Program-made: the position numbers and the translations under genes
Notes under the pieces: generated by a model
Told to the model about the DNA's origin: nothing
Database searches by the model: none
Seen by the model: the letters and a program-made list of their open reading frames with translations, nothing else
Shown here: piece by piece, positions 30,833 to 38,976 of the stretch
Layout of the letters: every line of letters starts with the position of its first letter
How positions within the stretch are numbered: the first letter of the stretch is position 1
Source of the DNA: Nitrospirota bacterium
GTDB lineage: Bacteria; Nitrospirota; Leptospirillia; Leptospirillales; Leptospirillaceae
Assembly: GCA_027366615.1 (NCBI GenBank)
Contig: DAHXNG010000116.1
Location: 1-38,976, forward strand
Reading direction: 5' to 3'
Length of the DNA: 38,976 nt

Positions 30833-32014
30833 ATGTCAAAGACTGAACTGATCCGGACCACCTATACTATCCGCACCGACGACATTCCCCGCGCGGCGAA
30901 CCTGATCGCCCGGGAGATGAGCCTGGGGGTCAAGAAGACCTCCTATGAGACGGCCCAGACGGAGAGCTTTGCCGCCCGTCCGGCCATTTTGAAGTCCGGC
31001 AAGGGCAAGGCCACGGTGGAGATCATGGTTCCGTCCCAGCGCATCGCCTCGGCCTACGGACTGGTCCTGTCGATCGCCGGGGAGATCAGCTGTCTCAACA
31101 TCCTGAAGTCGATCGAGCTCACCGACTTCCATCCGCCGGAGACCCTCCTCTCCCGGTTCCCGGGCCCCCAGTTCGGCGCCGGGGGGATCGCAAAACGGCG
31201 CAAGATCAAAGACCGCCCTCTCTTCATCACCGTCCTCAAGCCGTCACAGGGACTCACGCCCGCAGAGTACGCCCATATCGCCTACGAAAGCCTGGTGGGC
31301 GGCATGGATGTGGTCAAGAGCGATGAACTCCTCCAGGAGCCTGCGGAGGATTATATCAAACGTCTTGCGGCAACTGTCGAGGCCGCCCGACGTGCCGAGG
31401 AGGAGACAGGGGAGCCCAAGTGGGTCATGATGCACACCGTGGACAGGCCCTCCGTCATGGTCGAGCGATACCTGGCCGGGGGACGGGCCGGAGCGAAAAT
31501 CGCCATGCTGAGCCCTGCCGCCTCGGGGTTTCCCCTGCTCGAAGAGCTGGCCCGACATGCCGTCGCCCCGATCATGGCCCACATGGCGACCTCCGACTGG
31601 CTCTGGCAGCCCCACGGGATGTCCGTCCGGGCCTGGGCCCGGTTCATGCGGATCCTGGGCTCGGATATCATCCTCTACCCGGCCCTCGCAGGAACACTTA
31701 AGGCCAAAAAGACGCATCTCAAGAGCGTCCTTGAAATCTGCCGGGAGCCCATGGGCTCCCTGAAAACATCCCTGATCGCCGTAGGCGGAGGGATGCATGC
31801 GGGGACCCTGGGGCTCCACGCCGACATGTTCGGACCCGACTTTGCCTATCTCTGCGGGGGCGGTGTCTGCGGACATCCCGACGGCGCGCGGGCGGGAGGA
31901 CAGTCGATCCGGCAGTCCTGGGAGGCCTGGTCCCAGAAGATCCCCCTTGATCGCTACCGCAAGACCCACAAAGCCCTGGATCGCGCTCTTACAGCCTTCG
32001 CGACCTACGTATAG
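30833..32014 (+). CDS. RuBisCO-like protein (form IV)
   Basis: A 393-residue member of the RuBisCO large-subunit superfamily, shorter than true form I-III (about 450-475). K136 in ITVLKPSQGL corresponds to the Lys that starts catalysis, and K162, D164 and E165 in GGMDVVKSDELL match the carbamylated Lys and the two Mg ligands, so an enolase-type active site could form. The loop 6 Lys of real RuBisCO is not seen, and the phosphate-binding SGG motifs read IAVGGGMHAGTLG and LCGGGVCGHPDG. This excludes normal CO2 fixation. Possible lineage: the IV-AMC group reported from acid mine consortia. The start has GAGG six bases upstream. Reaction unknown; known RLPs act on sulfur-salvage or similar ketose/enol substrates. 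Confidence 0.88.
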   Translation: MSKTELIRTTYTIRTDDIPRAANLIAREMSLGVKKTSYETAQTESFAARPAILKSGKGKATVEIMVPSQRIASAYGLVLSIAGEISCLNILKSIELTDFHPPETLLSRFPGPQFGAGGIAKRRKIKDRPLFITVLKPSQGLTPAEYAHIAYESLVGGMDVVKSDELLQEPAEDYIKRLAATVEAARRAEEETGEPKWVMMHTVDRPSVMVERYLAGGRAGAKIAMLSPAASGFPLLEELARHAVAPIMAHMATSDWLWQPHGMSVRAWARFMRILGSDIILYPALAGTLKAKKTHLKSVLEICREPMGSLKTSLIAVGGGMHAGTLGLHADMFGPDFAYLCGGGVCGHPDGARAGGQSIRQSWEAWSQKIPLDRYRKTHKALDRALTAFATYV

Positions 32015-33234
32015 CCATCGTGGCAGTGGAGCCTCTCCCCCCTCCGTTCGGGACCGCGGCCGATCAAAAGCGCAATCGTCAGCGCCGCCGCTCCGGCAAC
32101 GACAACAAGTGCCAAATCCAGGCGCCCTCCGGTGACCTTCGCCAGATGGGCCTCTAGCGGAGCGGTTGCAGCTGCCAGAAGGTTTCCGGTCTGGTAGACA
32201 ACACCAGGGAATGTACCCCGTATCCCCGGAGGGGAGAGTTCGTTTAGATAGGCGGGAACCACACCCCAGGCCCCCTGGACGGAAAACTGCATCAGGAAGG
32301 CTCCCGCCGCGATCGTGGCGAGCGACCCGCCAAACCCCCAAAGCGGGAGGATGGCGATCGCCATGAGTGAGGCAATCCAGATCGCCCGCCTCCGGCCGAT
32401 GCGCTCGGAGAGCGTCCCCAGGACAACCCCGCCCATGATTGCCCCCGTGTTGTAGAGTACGGCCAGCCCCCCGACCGTTCCCGGGGAGAGCCCCCGACGG
32501 GTTTCGAGGAGGGTCGGATAGAGGTCCTGGGTCCCGTGTCCCAGAAAGTTGAAAGCGGTCATGAGAAGGATGGCAAAGGCCCCGACCTTCCAGAACCTCC
32601 GGAGTGTCGCCAAAAATGCAGGCGCGGGAGATCTCCTCCCCTCGGCAAAGGCGGCCGACTCCGGCACCCCCCGTCGCACAAAAAAGACGACGAAGGCCGG
32701 AAGGATACCGAGCATCAGAAGTCCCCGCCATCCGGTCACGGGATAGAGCAGGGCATAGGCAAGAGCCGCCAGAAGATAGCCGAACGGATACCCGGCCTGG
32801 AGAACTCCCGAGACGAACCCCCGACATCGGGGAGGAACGCTCTCCATGACAAGGGAGGCACCCGACCCCCACTCCCCGCCCATCGCGATCCCGAAGAGAC
32901 CCCGGAGAACGAGGAAGCTCCCGATCGAAGGTGCCAGCGCAGAGAGAAAGGCAAAAAGGGGATAGAGCGCCACGACCGCCATAAGGACCGGTCGCCGCCC
33001 GAAGCGATCGGCGAGGCGCCCGAAGAGAAGTGCCCCGACAGGGCGGGCCGCCAGGGTCAGAAAGAGGGCCATCGTAACCGTGATCAGCCCCACACCGAAT
33101 GTCTTGGCCACATCCTTCATGACAAAGACCAGAAGGAAGAAGTCGAAGGCATCGAGACTCCACCCCAGGAAGGCCGCTCCCACGACCCGACGCTCATCGC
33201 TTCCCAAGGCCCTCCAGTCGCTTCTAAACGGCAC
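32005..33234 (-). CDS. MFS transporter (carboxylate/sugar-acid type)
   Basis: A 409-residue, 12-helix major facilitator. The N-terminal GWSLDAFDFFLLVFV, the loop 2-3 motif GRLADRFGRRPVL and RGLFGIAMGGEWGSGASLVMESVPPRCRGFVSG are typical of the SHS/MHS branch (sialate, lactate and other carboxylate:H+ symporters). The second half repeats the loop motif (GTLSERIGRRRAIW). It starts at a GTG with GGAGG five bases upstream. Its 3' end overlaps the RuBisCO-like gene by ten bases, tail to tail. The substrate cannot be told; an organic acid linked to the RLP pathway is possible but unproven. Confidence 0.82.
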   Translation of the reverse strand: MPFRSDWRALGSDERRVVGAAFLGWSLDAFDFFLLVFVMKDVAKTFGVGLITVTMALFLTLAARPVGALLFGRLADRFGRRPVLMAVVALYPLFAFLSALAPSIGSFLVLRGLFGIAMGGEWGSGASLVMESVPPRCRGFVSGVLQAGYPFGYLLAALAYALLYPVTGWRGLLMLGILPAFVVFFVRRGVPESAAFAEGRRSPAPAFLATLRRFWKVGAFAILLMTAFNFLGHGTQDLYPTLLETRRGLSPGTVGGLAVLYNTGAIMGGVVLGTLSERIGRRRAIWIASLMAIAILPLWGFGGSLATIAAGAFLMQFSVQGAWGVVPAYLNELSPPGIRGTFPGVVYQTGNLLAAATAPLEAHLAKVTGGRLDLALVVVAGAAALTIALLIGRGPERRGERLHCHDGYT

Positions 33235-33263
33235 AGGACCTCCGGACTCCAGGGAATCTCTCC

Positions 33264-36200
33264 CTAACCCGCATTGTATTTTTTCACAAAGGACCTGATG
33301 CGTTCTGTTTCGCGTTCGATCTTCTCTTTCATTCCAATAAAGCCCGGTTTCTTCTCGAGCTCCGCCGAGAGTGCCGCCAAGGGCTTCGCGCCCATATTGG
33401 CGGCCGCCCCCTTCATCTCATGGGCGGCGGCGGAGATCTCCTCCGGACTCCCCCCGACCAATGCCTGATCAAGCCGGGTGGACATTTCGGAGAGCGAGTC
33501 GAGAAAAAAGGCCAGCATCTCCTTCCATGCCACCGGGTCGTCTCCGAAAATCTCGGCAAGCCGTCCCATATCGACGGGCGGAGCCTCGCCTTCCAGCCAC
33601 CGGGCCACCACCGTCTCGAGAAGCTCCCTCCGGAGGGGCTTTGAGATATAGTCGTCCATCCCGGCGGAAAGACAGGTTTCCCGGTCCCCTTCCATGGCGT
33701 TGGCTGTCATGGCAATAACGGGAGTATGTGCCCCCCCCTTGCCTGCCTCTCGCTCGCGAATCAGGCGCGTGGCTTCAAGCCCGTCCATGACCGGCATGCG
33801 CACATCCATGAAAACGACCCCGAAGGACTCCCTTTCAAGACGGTCGAGGGCCTGCTGCCCGTCCGATGCGACGGTGACCATAAGACCCATCTGTTCGAGA
33901 AGAAGCCTTGCCACCCTCTGATTGACTGCATTATCCTCAACGAGAAGGACTTTGGCTCCCCTTGCTTCCGTGATGGCGGGCATCGTCTCCCTCATTGTCA
34001 AATTCTCCTCCCCGGAATTCGCGCCCCCCCTGCCCGCACTGGCCAGTAACAAAAAAAGACGCGAGGGAAGCAGGGGAAACTCGACCGGAATCCCCCCTGC
34101 CTGCCTGATACACTCCTCCGTTTCGGGAGCGCTCCCTCCCCCGCAGGGATAGAGAAGAACCGCCCCCCCGAACCTCCTCCTGAGATGGGCAACGAGAGTG
34201 GCACAACTCTCTCCGGACTCAGCATCCTTCTCATAGAGCCAGATGACCACCTTGGACACCCCTTCCCCGAGTTCGTTCCCGGGAAGGCTAAAATCCCCCT
34301 CTACAACAGAAAGGTCTACCTCCCAGGCCTTGAGAAGACGGACAAAGGGAAGCCGCGCTGCCTCGCCCCCTCCCCCGATGAGGATGGGGGTTCCCGAAAG
34401 AGCGGAAAATGAACGGCCTGCCCGGAAGGTCGCCGGGGGATCCAGCGGAATGCGAAAAGAAAAGGTCGAGCCCTCTCCCGGGATGCTTTCGACACCCACA
34501 TCCCCCCCCATCGCAAGAACCAGTCGACGGCTGATGGCAAGCCCCAGGCCCGTCCCCCCAAAACGACGGGTCGTGGAGCTGTCGCCTTGCTCGAAGGGTT
34601 TGAAGAGACGGGACAGTGCCTCTGGAGCGATCCCGATTCCGGTATCCTTCACCTGACACAGAACCCAGACCCGACCCTCTTCGTCGATGGCCCCCTCCCC
34701 CTGATCGATGCGCTCAAGCGAGAGTCCAATCGAACCCTTTTCGGTAAACTTCACCGCGTTGCCAAGAAAGTTCAGAAGGATCTGCCGGAGCCGTGTTCCG
34801 TCAACCCTGACAAACTCGGGAAGTGCGGGGTCAATGAAGACAGAGAGTGCCAGCGACTTCTCCCGGGCCCGGGGACTTGCGACAAGAACGGCATTTTCCA
34901 CCAGCTCGTAGAGCGACACATCCTCCATATTGAGATCCATCCGCCCGGCCTCAATCTTCGAAAAATCAAGAATGTCTCCGATGATCGAAAGGAGGCTGTC
35001 GGCCGAGATCTTTATGACGTGGGCAAAGTCTTGCTGGACGGCGTCGAGATGTGTGTCGAGAAGAAGGTCCGCCATCCCGACGACGCCGTTGAGAGGAGTC
35101 CGGATCTCGTGGCTCATTACGGAAAGAAAGTCCGACTTGGCCCGGCTCGCATCCTCTGCCAGCTCCTTCGCCTGGCGAAGCTCCTGCTCCATCTGGAGAC
35201 GCTTGGCGATATTTCGGGCGTAGACGATAACGACAGGGCCTTCACGCATCGTCATCCTCTGGAGAAAGGTCTCTACAGGATAGTCGGTCCCGTCGGCCCG
35301 GCTGTGCACTGAGCAGTAGGAGAGGCTTTGCTCCTCTCCCTCGAGGAATCCCCGGAGGCCCCCCTCAAATTCTGCCCTTTCCACACTCTCCGAAAAAGGG
35401 GTCCGGAGAAGGCTCTCGAGCGGCCGGCCAAGATTTCCAAGGGCCGATTCGTTGGCATAGAGAACTGTCCCGCTGTGGCCATCAACGATGTAGATCTCCT
35501 CGTGGCTCTGTCGCAGGACCCGCGAAAGAAACTTGATCTCGTCGCGAGCGTTCTGCATGTCCTCCGCGATCGTCCTGGCCACCGCCTCGATCTCGGAGAA
35601 AGTCTTCCCCTCTTTTACCGCGGGAGAGGAGGGTGATGTTCCCGAGAGAAGCCGGGCCAAGGAAGAAAAGGGAAGAAGGATCCCCTTTTGGACATGACGG
35701 ATGAGGCGAAGTGTCGCGAGAGCGGAAAGTGTCGACAGGAGAAGAATGAAAAGAGCATCGGCCAGGATGACCCTTCGGATTTTTGCGAGAACGGCAAGGT
35801 GATGTTTTTTTTCCTGGCGAAGGGCCCCCGATAACCCTTCGCGGTCGACCGACTCGAAAACCGACTGGAGAGCCGCCAATGATTGCCTCCGCGCGTGATC
35901 GCTCCTGGAGAGAAAAAGGACCGTTGAAAGAGCCCGCGTCTGAACAAGGAGGAGTGTCGCCTTCCGCTGATCGGAAACAGGAAGAAGATCCGGTGACTTA
36001 ATGGCTGATGAGAGACGGGCATAGACGCGGGAGAAGGCCAGGCGTTGCGAAGGATCGTGATCGAGATAGTAGCGCCCGACATCGGACTCGAGGTAGAGAA
36101 GGTCGTCCCGGAGGGAGACGAGACGAGAGACTCTTTCGGAAGAGCGGGAGAGGGCGTTGACAGAGCCAATGATGTTTGCAAGGGCAACGACGGTTACAAA

Positions 36201-36308
36201 CAGCCCCAGAACGGCCAAGACCACGTTCAGGCGGGTTTCAAAGCCCCCCCCCTCCCTGTCATCCGTCCTCCTGATCCCCATCCCAAAAACCGGCAATCTT
36301 CCATTCAT
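33264..36308 (-). CDS. Hybrid sensor histidine kinase with receiver and Hpt domains
   Basis: A 1014-residue BarA/ArcB-style phosphorelay kinase. Domains: TM1 about 26-48, helical periplasmic sensor about 50-180, TM2 about 181-203, PAS about 260-370, HisKA with phospho-accepting H400 ([11 protein letters not shown]), HATPase with N518 (NFLGNAVKF), DTGIGI and [10 protein letters not shown] degenerate receiver-like segment (about 638-760) has no phosphorylatable Asp. A full receiver at about 785-905 has D835 ([11 protein letters not shown]), and a C-terminal Hpt has H963 ([13 protein letters not shown]). It probably ends an operon with the MCP-like and CheY-like genes upstream, and the Hpt may pass phosphate to that CheY-like protein. 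The GGAGGG site is nine bases before the ATG. Confidence 0.92.
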   Translation of the reverse strand: MNGRLPVFGMGIRRTDDREGGGFETRLNVVLAVLGLFVTVVALANIIGSVNALSRSSERVSRLVSLRDDLLYLESDVGRYYLDHDPSQRLAFSRVYARLSSAIKSPDLLPVSDQRKATLLLVQTRALSTVLFLSRSDHARRQSLAALQSVFESVDREGLSGALRQEKKHHLAVLAKIRRVILADALFILLLSTLSALATLRLIRHVQKGILLPFSSLARLLSGTSPSSPAVKEGKTFSEIEAVARTIAEDMQNARDEIKFLSRVLRQSHEEIYIVDGHSGTVLYANESALGNLGRPLESLLRTPFSESVERAEFEGGLRGFLEGEEQSLSYCSVHSRADGTDYPVETFLQRMTMREGPVVIVYARNIAKRLQMEQELRQAKELAEDASRAKSDFLSVMSHEIRTPLNGVVGMADLLLDTHLDAVQQDFAHVIKISADSLLSIIGDILDFSKIEAGRMDLNMEDVSLYELVENAVLVASPRAREKSLALSVFIDPALPEFVRVDGTRLRQILLNFLGNAVKFTEKGSIGLSLERIDQGEGAIDEEGRVWVLCQVKDTGIGIAPEALSRLFKPFEQGDSSTTRRFGGTGLGLAISRRLVLAMGGDVGVESIPGEGSTFSFRIPLDPPATFRAGRSFSALSGTPILIGGGGEAARLPFVRLLKAWEVDLSVVEGDFSLPGNELGEGVSKVVIWLYEKDAESGESCATLVAHLRRRFGGAVLLYPCGGGSAPETEECIRQAGGIPVEFPLLPSRLFLLLASAGRGGANSGEENLTMRETMPAITEARGAKVLLVEDNAVNQRVARLLLEQMGLMVTVASDGQQALDRLERESFGVVFMDVRMPVMDGLEATRLIREREAGKGGAHTPVIAMTANAMEGDRETCLSAGMDDYISKPLRRELLETVVARWLEGEAPPVDMGRLAEIFGDDPVAWKEMLAFFLDSLSEMSTRLDQALVGGSPEEISAAAHEMKGAAANMGAKPLAALSAELEKKPGFIGMKEKIERETERIRSFVKKYNAG

Positions 36309-36365
36309 TGGGATCGTCCCTCCGGCCTTGGATATTCCTCCAGGCGGGGAAAGATTGCAAGAGGG

Positions 36366-37016
36366 CTAACGGTGGCGGGAGGAGAAGGCTCCCCGGATCG
36401 TCTGGACAATCCGGGCGGTCCTCGAGGTCACGATGTTCAGAAGCCGCTTCAGAAGATTTCCGGAGGTCATCTCGCGCATGTTGGCCACACTCTGGGCCAG
36501 CTTGTCGGAGAACTCCCTCATCTCTCGCATTTTTGACTGGAGCTCCTGAATGTTCCCTGTCACCGCATCGAGCTCCTTGTCGATTGAGGAGACGGTCCGG
36601 GCAATCTCCTCCACCGCCTTCCGCGTCCGGTCGGAAAGCTTCTTGATCTCGTCGGCCACCACCGCAAATCCCCGTCCGGCCTCCTTGGCATGGGCCGCCT
36701 CTATGGCCGCATTGATCGAAAGGAGATTGACCTGGGTCGAGATCTCGCGGATCTCTCCACCAATCTTTCCGATCGTCTCAAGAACACCCCGGAAGCTTGC
36801 CAAGTTGGAAATAGCCTGATCGGAGGCCGTAATCAGCGCTCCTACATCCACCCGCTCCATCTGCCCGAGGAGAATCCCGTTGATCTCCCGCATATTCCGG
36901 TCGTGCATGCGGTTGACCTCTTCGAGCTGGACGATGTAGTTCTGGATGAAGACAATCTCTTTCTGGATGTCTCCCAATGCGAGAAGATCTGTCTGCTCCC
37001 CTTCAGCGATCGGCAT
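36366..37016 (-). CDS. Short soluble MCP-like signalling protein without sensor domain
   Basis: A 216-residue protein that is almost entirely a chemoreceptor-like coiled-coil hairpin. The tip is conserved ([42 protein letters not shown]), but there is no transmembrane helix, HAMP or clear ligand domain. Only about 80 helical residues precede the hairpin, and the C-terminal part is short and basic. It lies between a CheY-like receiver gene and a hybrid histidine kinase on the same strand, gaps 33 and 57 bases. It may be a scaffold that recruits CheW/CheA or the hybrid kinase, rather than a classical receptor. This is inference from layout. Confidence 0.82.
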   Translation of the reverse strand: MPIAEGEQTDLLALGDIQKEIVFIQNYIVQLEEVNRMHDRNMREINGILLGQMERVDVGALITASDQAISNLASFRGVLETIGKIGGEIREISTQVNLLSINAAIEAAHAKEAGRGFAVVADEIKKLSDRTRKAVEEIARTVSSIDKELDAVTGNIQELQSKMREMREFSDKLAQSVANMREMTSGNLLKRLLNIVTSRTARIVQTIRGAFSSRHR

Positions 37017-37049
37017 GCCGTACCCCCTGTTTTAACGTCCGGCCGAACC

Positions 37050-37424
37050 TCAGCGCTTTATCGCTGTCAGCACGGCGATCTTACTCAAAAGACTCACAAA
37101 ATCGACCGGTTTGGACTCGTACTCGTCGCATCCCGCCTCAAGCGCACGTTCCCGGTCACCGGTAATGGCGTTTGCCGTCAATGCAATAACAGGAATGTGG
37201 CGAATCGCCCCGTCGGCACGGAGTTTGGTGGTCGCATCCCACCCGTTCATCATGGGCATGCTCATGTCCATCAGAATGATGGAGGGCGCCTCCGTCTTCG
37301 CAACCGAAAGCGCTTCTTTCCCGGTAGTCGCCACTACAACCTGAAAGCCCTCACGCTCGAGCCGCCGAAGCATGATCTCGCGGGTCAGCGCATTGTCGTC
37401 GACAACAAGAATCTTCGTGGCCAT
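37050..37424 (-). CDS. Stand-alone CheY-like response regulator receiver
   Basis: A 124-residue single receiver domain: acidic pocket in ILVVDDNALTRE, phospho-acceptor Asp in ILMDMSMPMMNGWDA, the Thr in IALTANAITGD, and the Lys in YESKPVDF. There is no output domain, so it signals through protein contacts. The frame is open upstream to 37784, but the ATG at 37424 has AAGGAGG five bases before it and begins exactly at the domain. It opens the three-gene operon with the sensorless MCP and the hybrid kinase. Receiver sequence is of the hybrid-kinase type (DMxMPxMNG, ITGDRERALEAGCDEY) more than of chemotaxis CheY. Confidence 0.9.
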   Translation of the reverse strand: MATKILVVDDNALTREIMLRRLEREGFQVVVATTGKEALSVAKTEAPSIILMDMSMPMMNGWDATTKLRADGAIRHIPVIALTANAITGDRERALEAGCDEYESKPVDFVSLLSKIAVLTAIKR

Positions 37425-37713
37425 GGAAACCTCCTTCCCCGGAACACGGGGAGCCGCAAGGATTGTCAGAGAACCTGCGACCCAATGGTGACATATTCTC
37501 CCATGGATTCCAAGAGAAGGCGTATAGTCCCTCCGAAGCCTTTTCCAACGCGGCGGGAGAGGCCTCGTTCTTGTACGGCGGGCCGCGCAATGGCCGGACG
37601 GCTCAGGGACTCTTCGGCACGGAGAGCGAAGAACTTGAGATTGCGGACTCCCTCTTTGTTCTCGAGATACCCCTGAGAGGAAGCGCCATATGCCGGTCTG
37701 GGCGCTCCTTCTC

Positions 37714-38880
37714 TCAAACGAACCCGGCCCTCCCCCGGGCAGATGTGACATCGGCACCTGCCTCGATACCATAGAGCTCCGCAAGCGTCAATGGACCGGA
37801 TACAATTTTTGAAAATCCGCGCGCCCTCCCCCAAGCGAGACACTCCTCCTCCGAAAGTCGTCCGATATCGATATGGGCATGAAGCCGTCCCGGACGGCGT
37901 ATCGCTTCATGAATCCGGTTGACCGGCTCGTTTGCCGTCAGCAGGAAAAGAACCCGGAGACCACGTCCAATAAAGCCATCGCTCGAGTTGAGGAGAGTCG
38001 AAAATCCAGGCGACATCTGACCGTCCACCCCTAGGAGGTCCCCGACGTCTTCGAGGACGATGAGGGTCCATCTTCGAGACGAGTCTTCCTCGTCCTCGGC
38101 GACCGAGGAGAGAAGAGAAAAGACAGACTGCTCCTCTGTCAGGAAGGTCGCGGGAGACCATACGATCGATGTTTTGCACCAGGAACGCCAGGCTGTCGCC
38201 AGCGCATGGATGAAATGACTCTTGCCCGTTCCGGGCAGTCCGGTCAGGAGAAGAAGCCTGCCAGTAAGCAACTCCGGCTTGAGTAAAACCAGCGAGTCCA
38301 TTCTCTCTCTCACTCCGCCCGGATAGTTTCCGCGGATTGCTTCCCATGAAAGAGGTTCAAGCTTTCGTTCGATCTGTTCGGGATGACCGTAGGATCCCTT
38401 GCACCAGAGCTCTATCGGGATATCCTCCCGTTCTCCCTTCCGGTTGGGGAAATCCGTCTTCGAGATCGCCTCCACTATCCTGTCTCTGCTTTCCGGGGTT
38501 CGACAAAACCAGGTGACGCTGACCGTCTTCTTTTTACCGGAACGCTCGACCTTCACGACTCTGTCTCCATTTTCCCCTCTATACACGGACTCTTCCGGAC
38601 CCCGGTTCCCGTCTTGGTCCTCCGTGTCGTCGCATGCCGAAAAGGTCAATGATTTTTGAGAGCCAACCATCTCCCCCAGAAGGCCCATTTCCTCCAGCCT
38701 CCGTTCGACATCCCGGGAAAGATTGCCAAACTGTACCCAAAGAGTATGAGGGTGAGACCTCTCGAGTAATGGAGTGAGATGGACCTCGATCCCAGCCTCA
38801 GGCGCTCCTGCCGGATCCGGGACCCAATGGGCAGGCTCAAGCCTCCTTTTCTCGCTGACAAGAAAGTCCTGTATTTGCAT
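37714..38880 (-). CDS. AAA-family ATPase, DUF5925-like
   Basis: A 388-residue protein. The first 200 residues are a non-catalytic domain (WCKGSYGHPEQIERKLEPLSWEAI interrupted, then RGNYPGGVRERMDSLVLL). The AAA core has Walker A GLPGTGKS (214-221), a conserved ATAWRSWC just after it, Walker B TLIVLEDVGDLL (272-283), sensor 1 FLLTANEPVNRIH and arginine finger IRRPGRLHAHID. The arrangement NYP..VRE.LD...GRLLLL.G.PGTGKS..I.ALA.AWR.WC resembles DUF5925 ATPases, which I associate with actinobacteria. The start has AAAGGA six bases upstream. Function is not known for the family. Its proximity to the signalling operon may be accidental. Confidence 0.72.
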   Translation of the reverse strand: MQIQDFLVSEKRRLEPAHWVPDPAGAPEAGIEVHLTPLLERSHPHTLWVQFGNLSRDVERRLEEMGLLGEMVGSQKSLTFSACDDTEDQDGNRGPEESVYRGENGDRVVKVERSGKKKTVSVTWFCRTPESRDRIVEAISKTDFPNRKGEREDIPIELWCKGSYGHPEQIERKLEPLSWEAIRGNYPGGVRERMDSLVLLKPELLTGRLLLLTGLPGTGKSHFIHALATAWRSWCKTSIVWSPATFLTEEQSVFSLLSSVAEDEEDSSRRWTLIVLEDVGDLLGVDGQMSPGFSTLLNSSDGFIGRGLRVLFLLTANEPVNRIHEAIRRPGRLHAHIDIGRLSEEECLAWGRARGFSKIVSGPLTLAELYGIEAGADVTSARGRAGFV

Positions 38881-38976
38881 ACGAATCCTTTCGCAATACC
38901 AGATCGTTAAAAACCATTTGGCAAGGAATGTCTCTTGATCAAAAAAGGGGATGCACCTTCCTATATGGAACGAGCG

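Noticed and set aside
31244-33163. A 639-codon open frame on the minus strand across the RuBisCO-like and MFS genes
   Set aside because: It lies antisense to the RLP gene and in another frame of the MFS gene, both of which have clear family motifs. Long shadow frames are expected at this GC content, and its translation is Arg/Gly/Pro-rich with no domain.
37466-37843. Minus-strand 125-codon frame overlapping the AAA ATPase end and the gap before the CheY-like gene
   Set aside because: No ribosome site, Arg/Gly-rich composition and no motif. The 289-base gap 37425-37713 holds nothing else I can support.
1-38976. CRISPR arrays, insertion sequences, attachment sites
   Set aside because: No spaced direct repeats, transposase genes or terminal inverted repeats were seen on either strand.

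Overview
The window is about 39 kb of GC-rich, densely packed bacterial chromosome with short gaps, many start/stop overlaps and strong AAGGAG-type ribosome binding sites. The gene content points to Leptospirillum or a close relative (Nitrospirota). The evidence is a complete 20S proteasome and ubiquitin-like tagging locus in actinobacterial gene order, whose small modifier ends in TGE as in the UBact family, together with a form IV RuBisCO-like protein and a cbb3-like cytochrome cluster with CcoG. The taxonomic call is inference; no rRNA gene is present.

Layout. (1) 54-3215, minus: cation/proton antiporter, lipoprotein and TSUP-family permease, probably one operon. (2) 3318-5604, plus: small conserved-looking protein, PAP2 phosphatase, RlmN and a small membrane protein, ending at a bidirectional terminator. 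(3) 5708-8748, minus: CheV, a diiron-type metallo-beta-lactamase-fold (ODP-like) protein and a soluble PAS chemoreceptor, behind a near-consensus sigma-28 (FliA) promoter at 8836-8862. This looks like a cytoplasmic oxygen- or redox-sensing chemotaxis module. (4) 9103-11263: a small acidic protein, then a LigB-like and an Rsm22-like gene that overlap. (5) 11401-12684: hisS. (6) 12741-20185, minus: a cbb3-like respiratory cluster in two predicted transcription units (promoters at 20288-20316 and 18214-18242). It holds a CcoO-like monohaem cytochrome, a second monohaem cytochrome, CcoS- and CcoG-like assembly factors, two short four-helix CcoN-like proteins, an anchored SUMF/FGE-like protein and several tiny membrane proteins. 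No full-length CcoN is present. (7) 20382-23238, plus: VIT-type iron/manganese transporter, homoserine kinase and a dihydroorotate dehydrogenase-like enzyme. (8) 23231-29771, minus: arc, dop, ubact/pup, prcB, prcA, pafA, an almost gap-free operon. (9) 30015-33234: FAD/NAD reductase, RuBisCO-like protein and MFS transporter. (10) 33264-37424, minus: CheY-like receiver, sensorless MCP-like protein and a large hybrid histidine kinase, a likely phosphorelay operon. (11) 37714-38880, minus: AAA ATPase resembling actinobacterial DUF5925 ATPases.

The items most worth a second look are the sigma-28-driven ODP/MCP/CheV operon, the respiratory cluster with truncated CcoN modules and hidden small genes, the proteasome ATPase without the usual C-terminal docking motif, and the sensorless-MCP phosphorelay operon. 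The proteasome/UBact locus is striking but already known in outline. No tRNA, rRNA, CRISPR array or insertion sequence was recognised.
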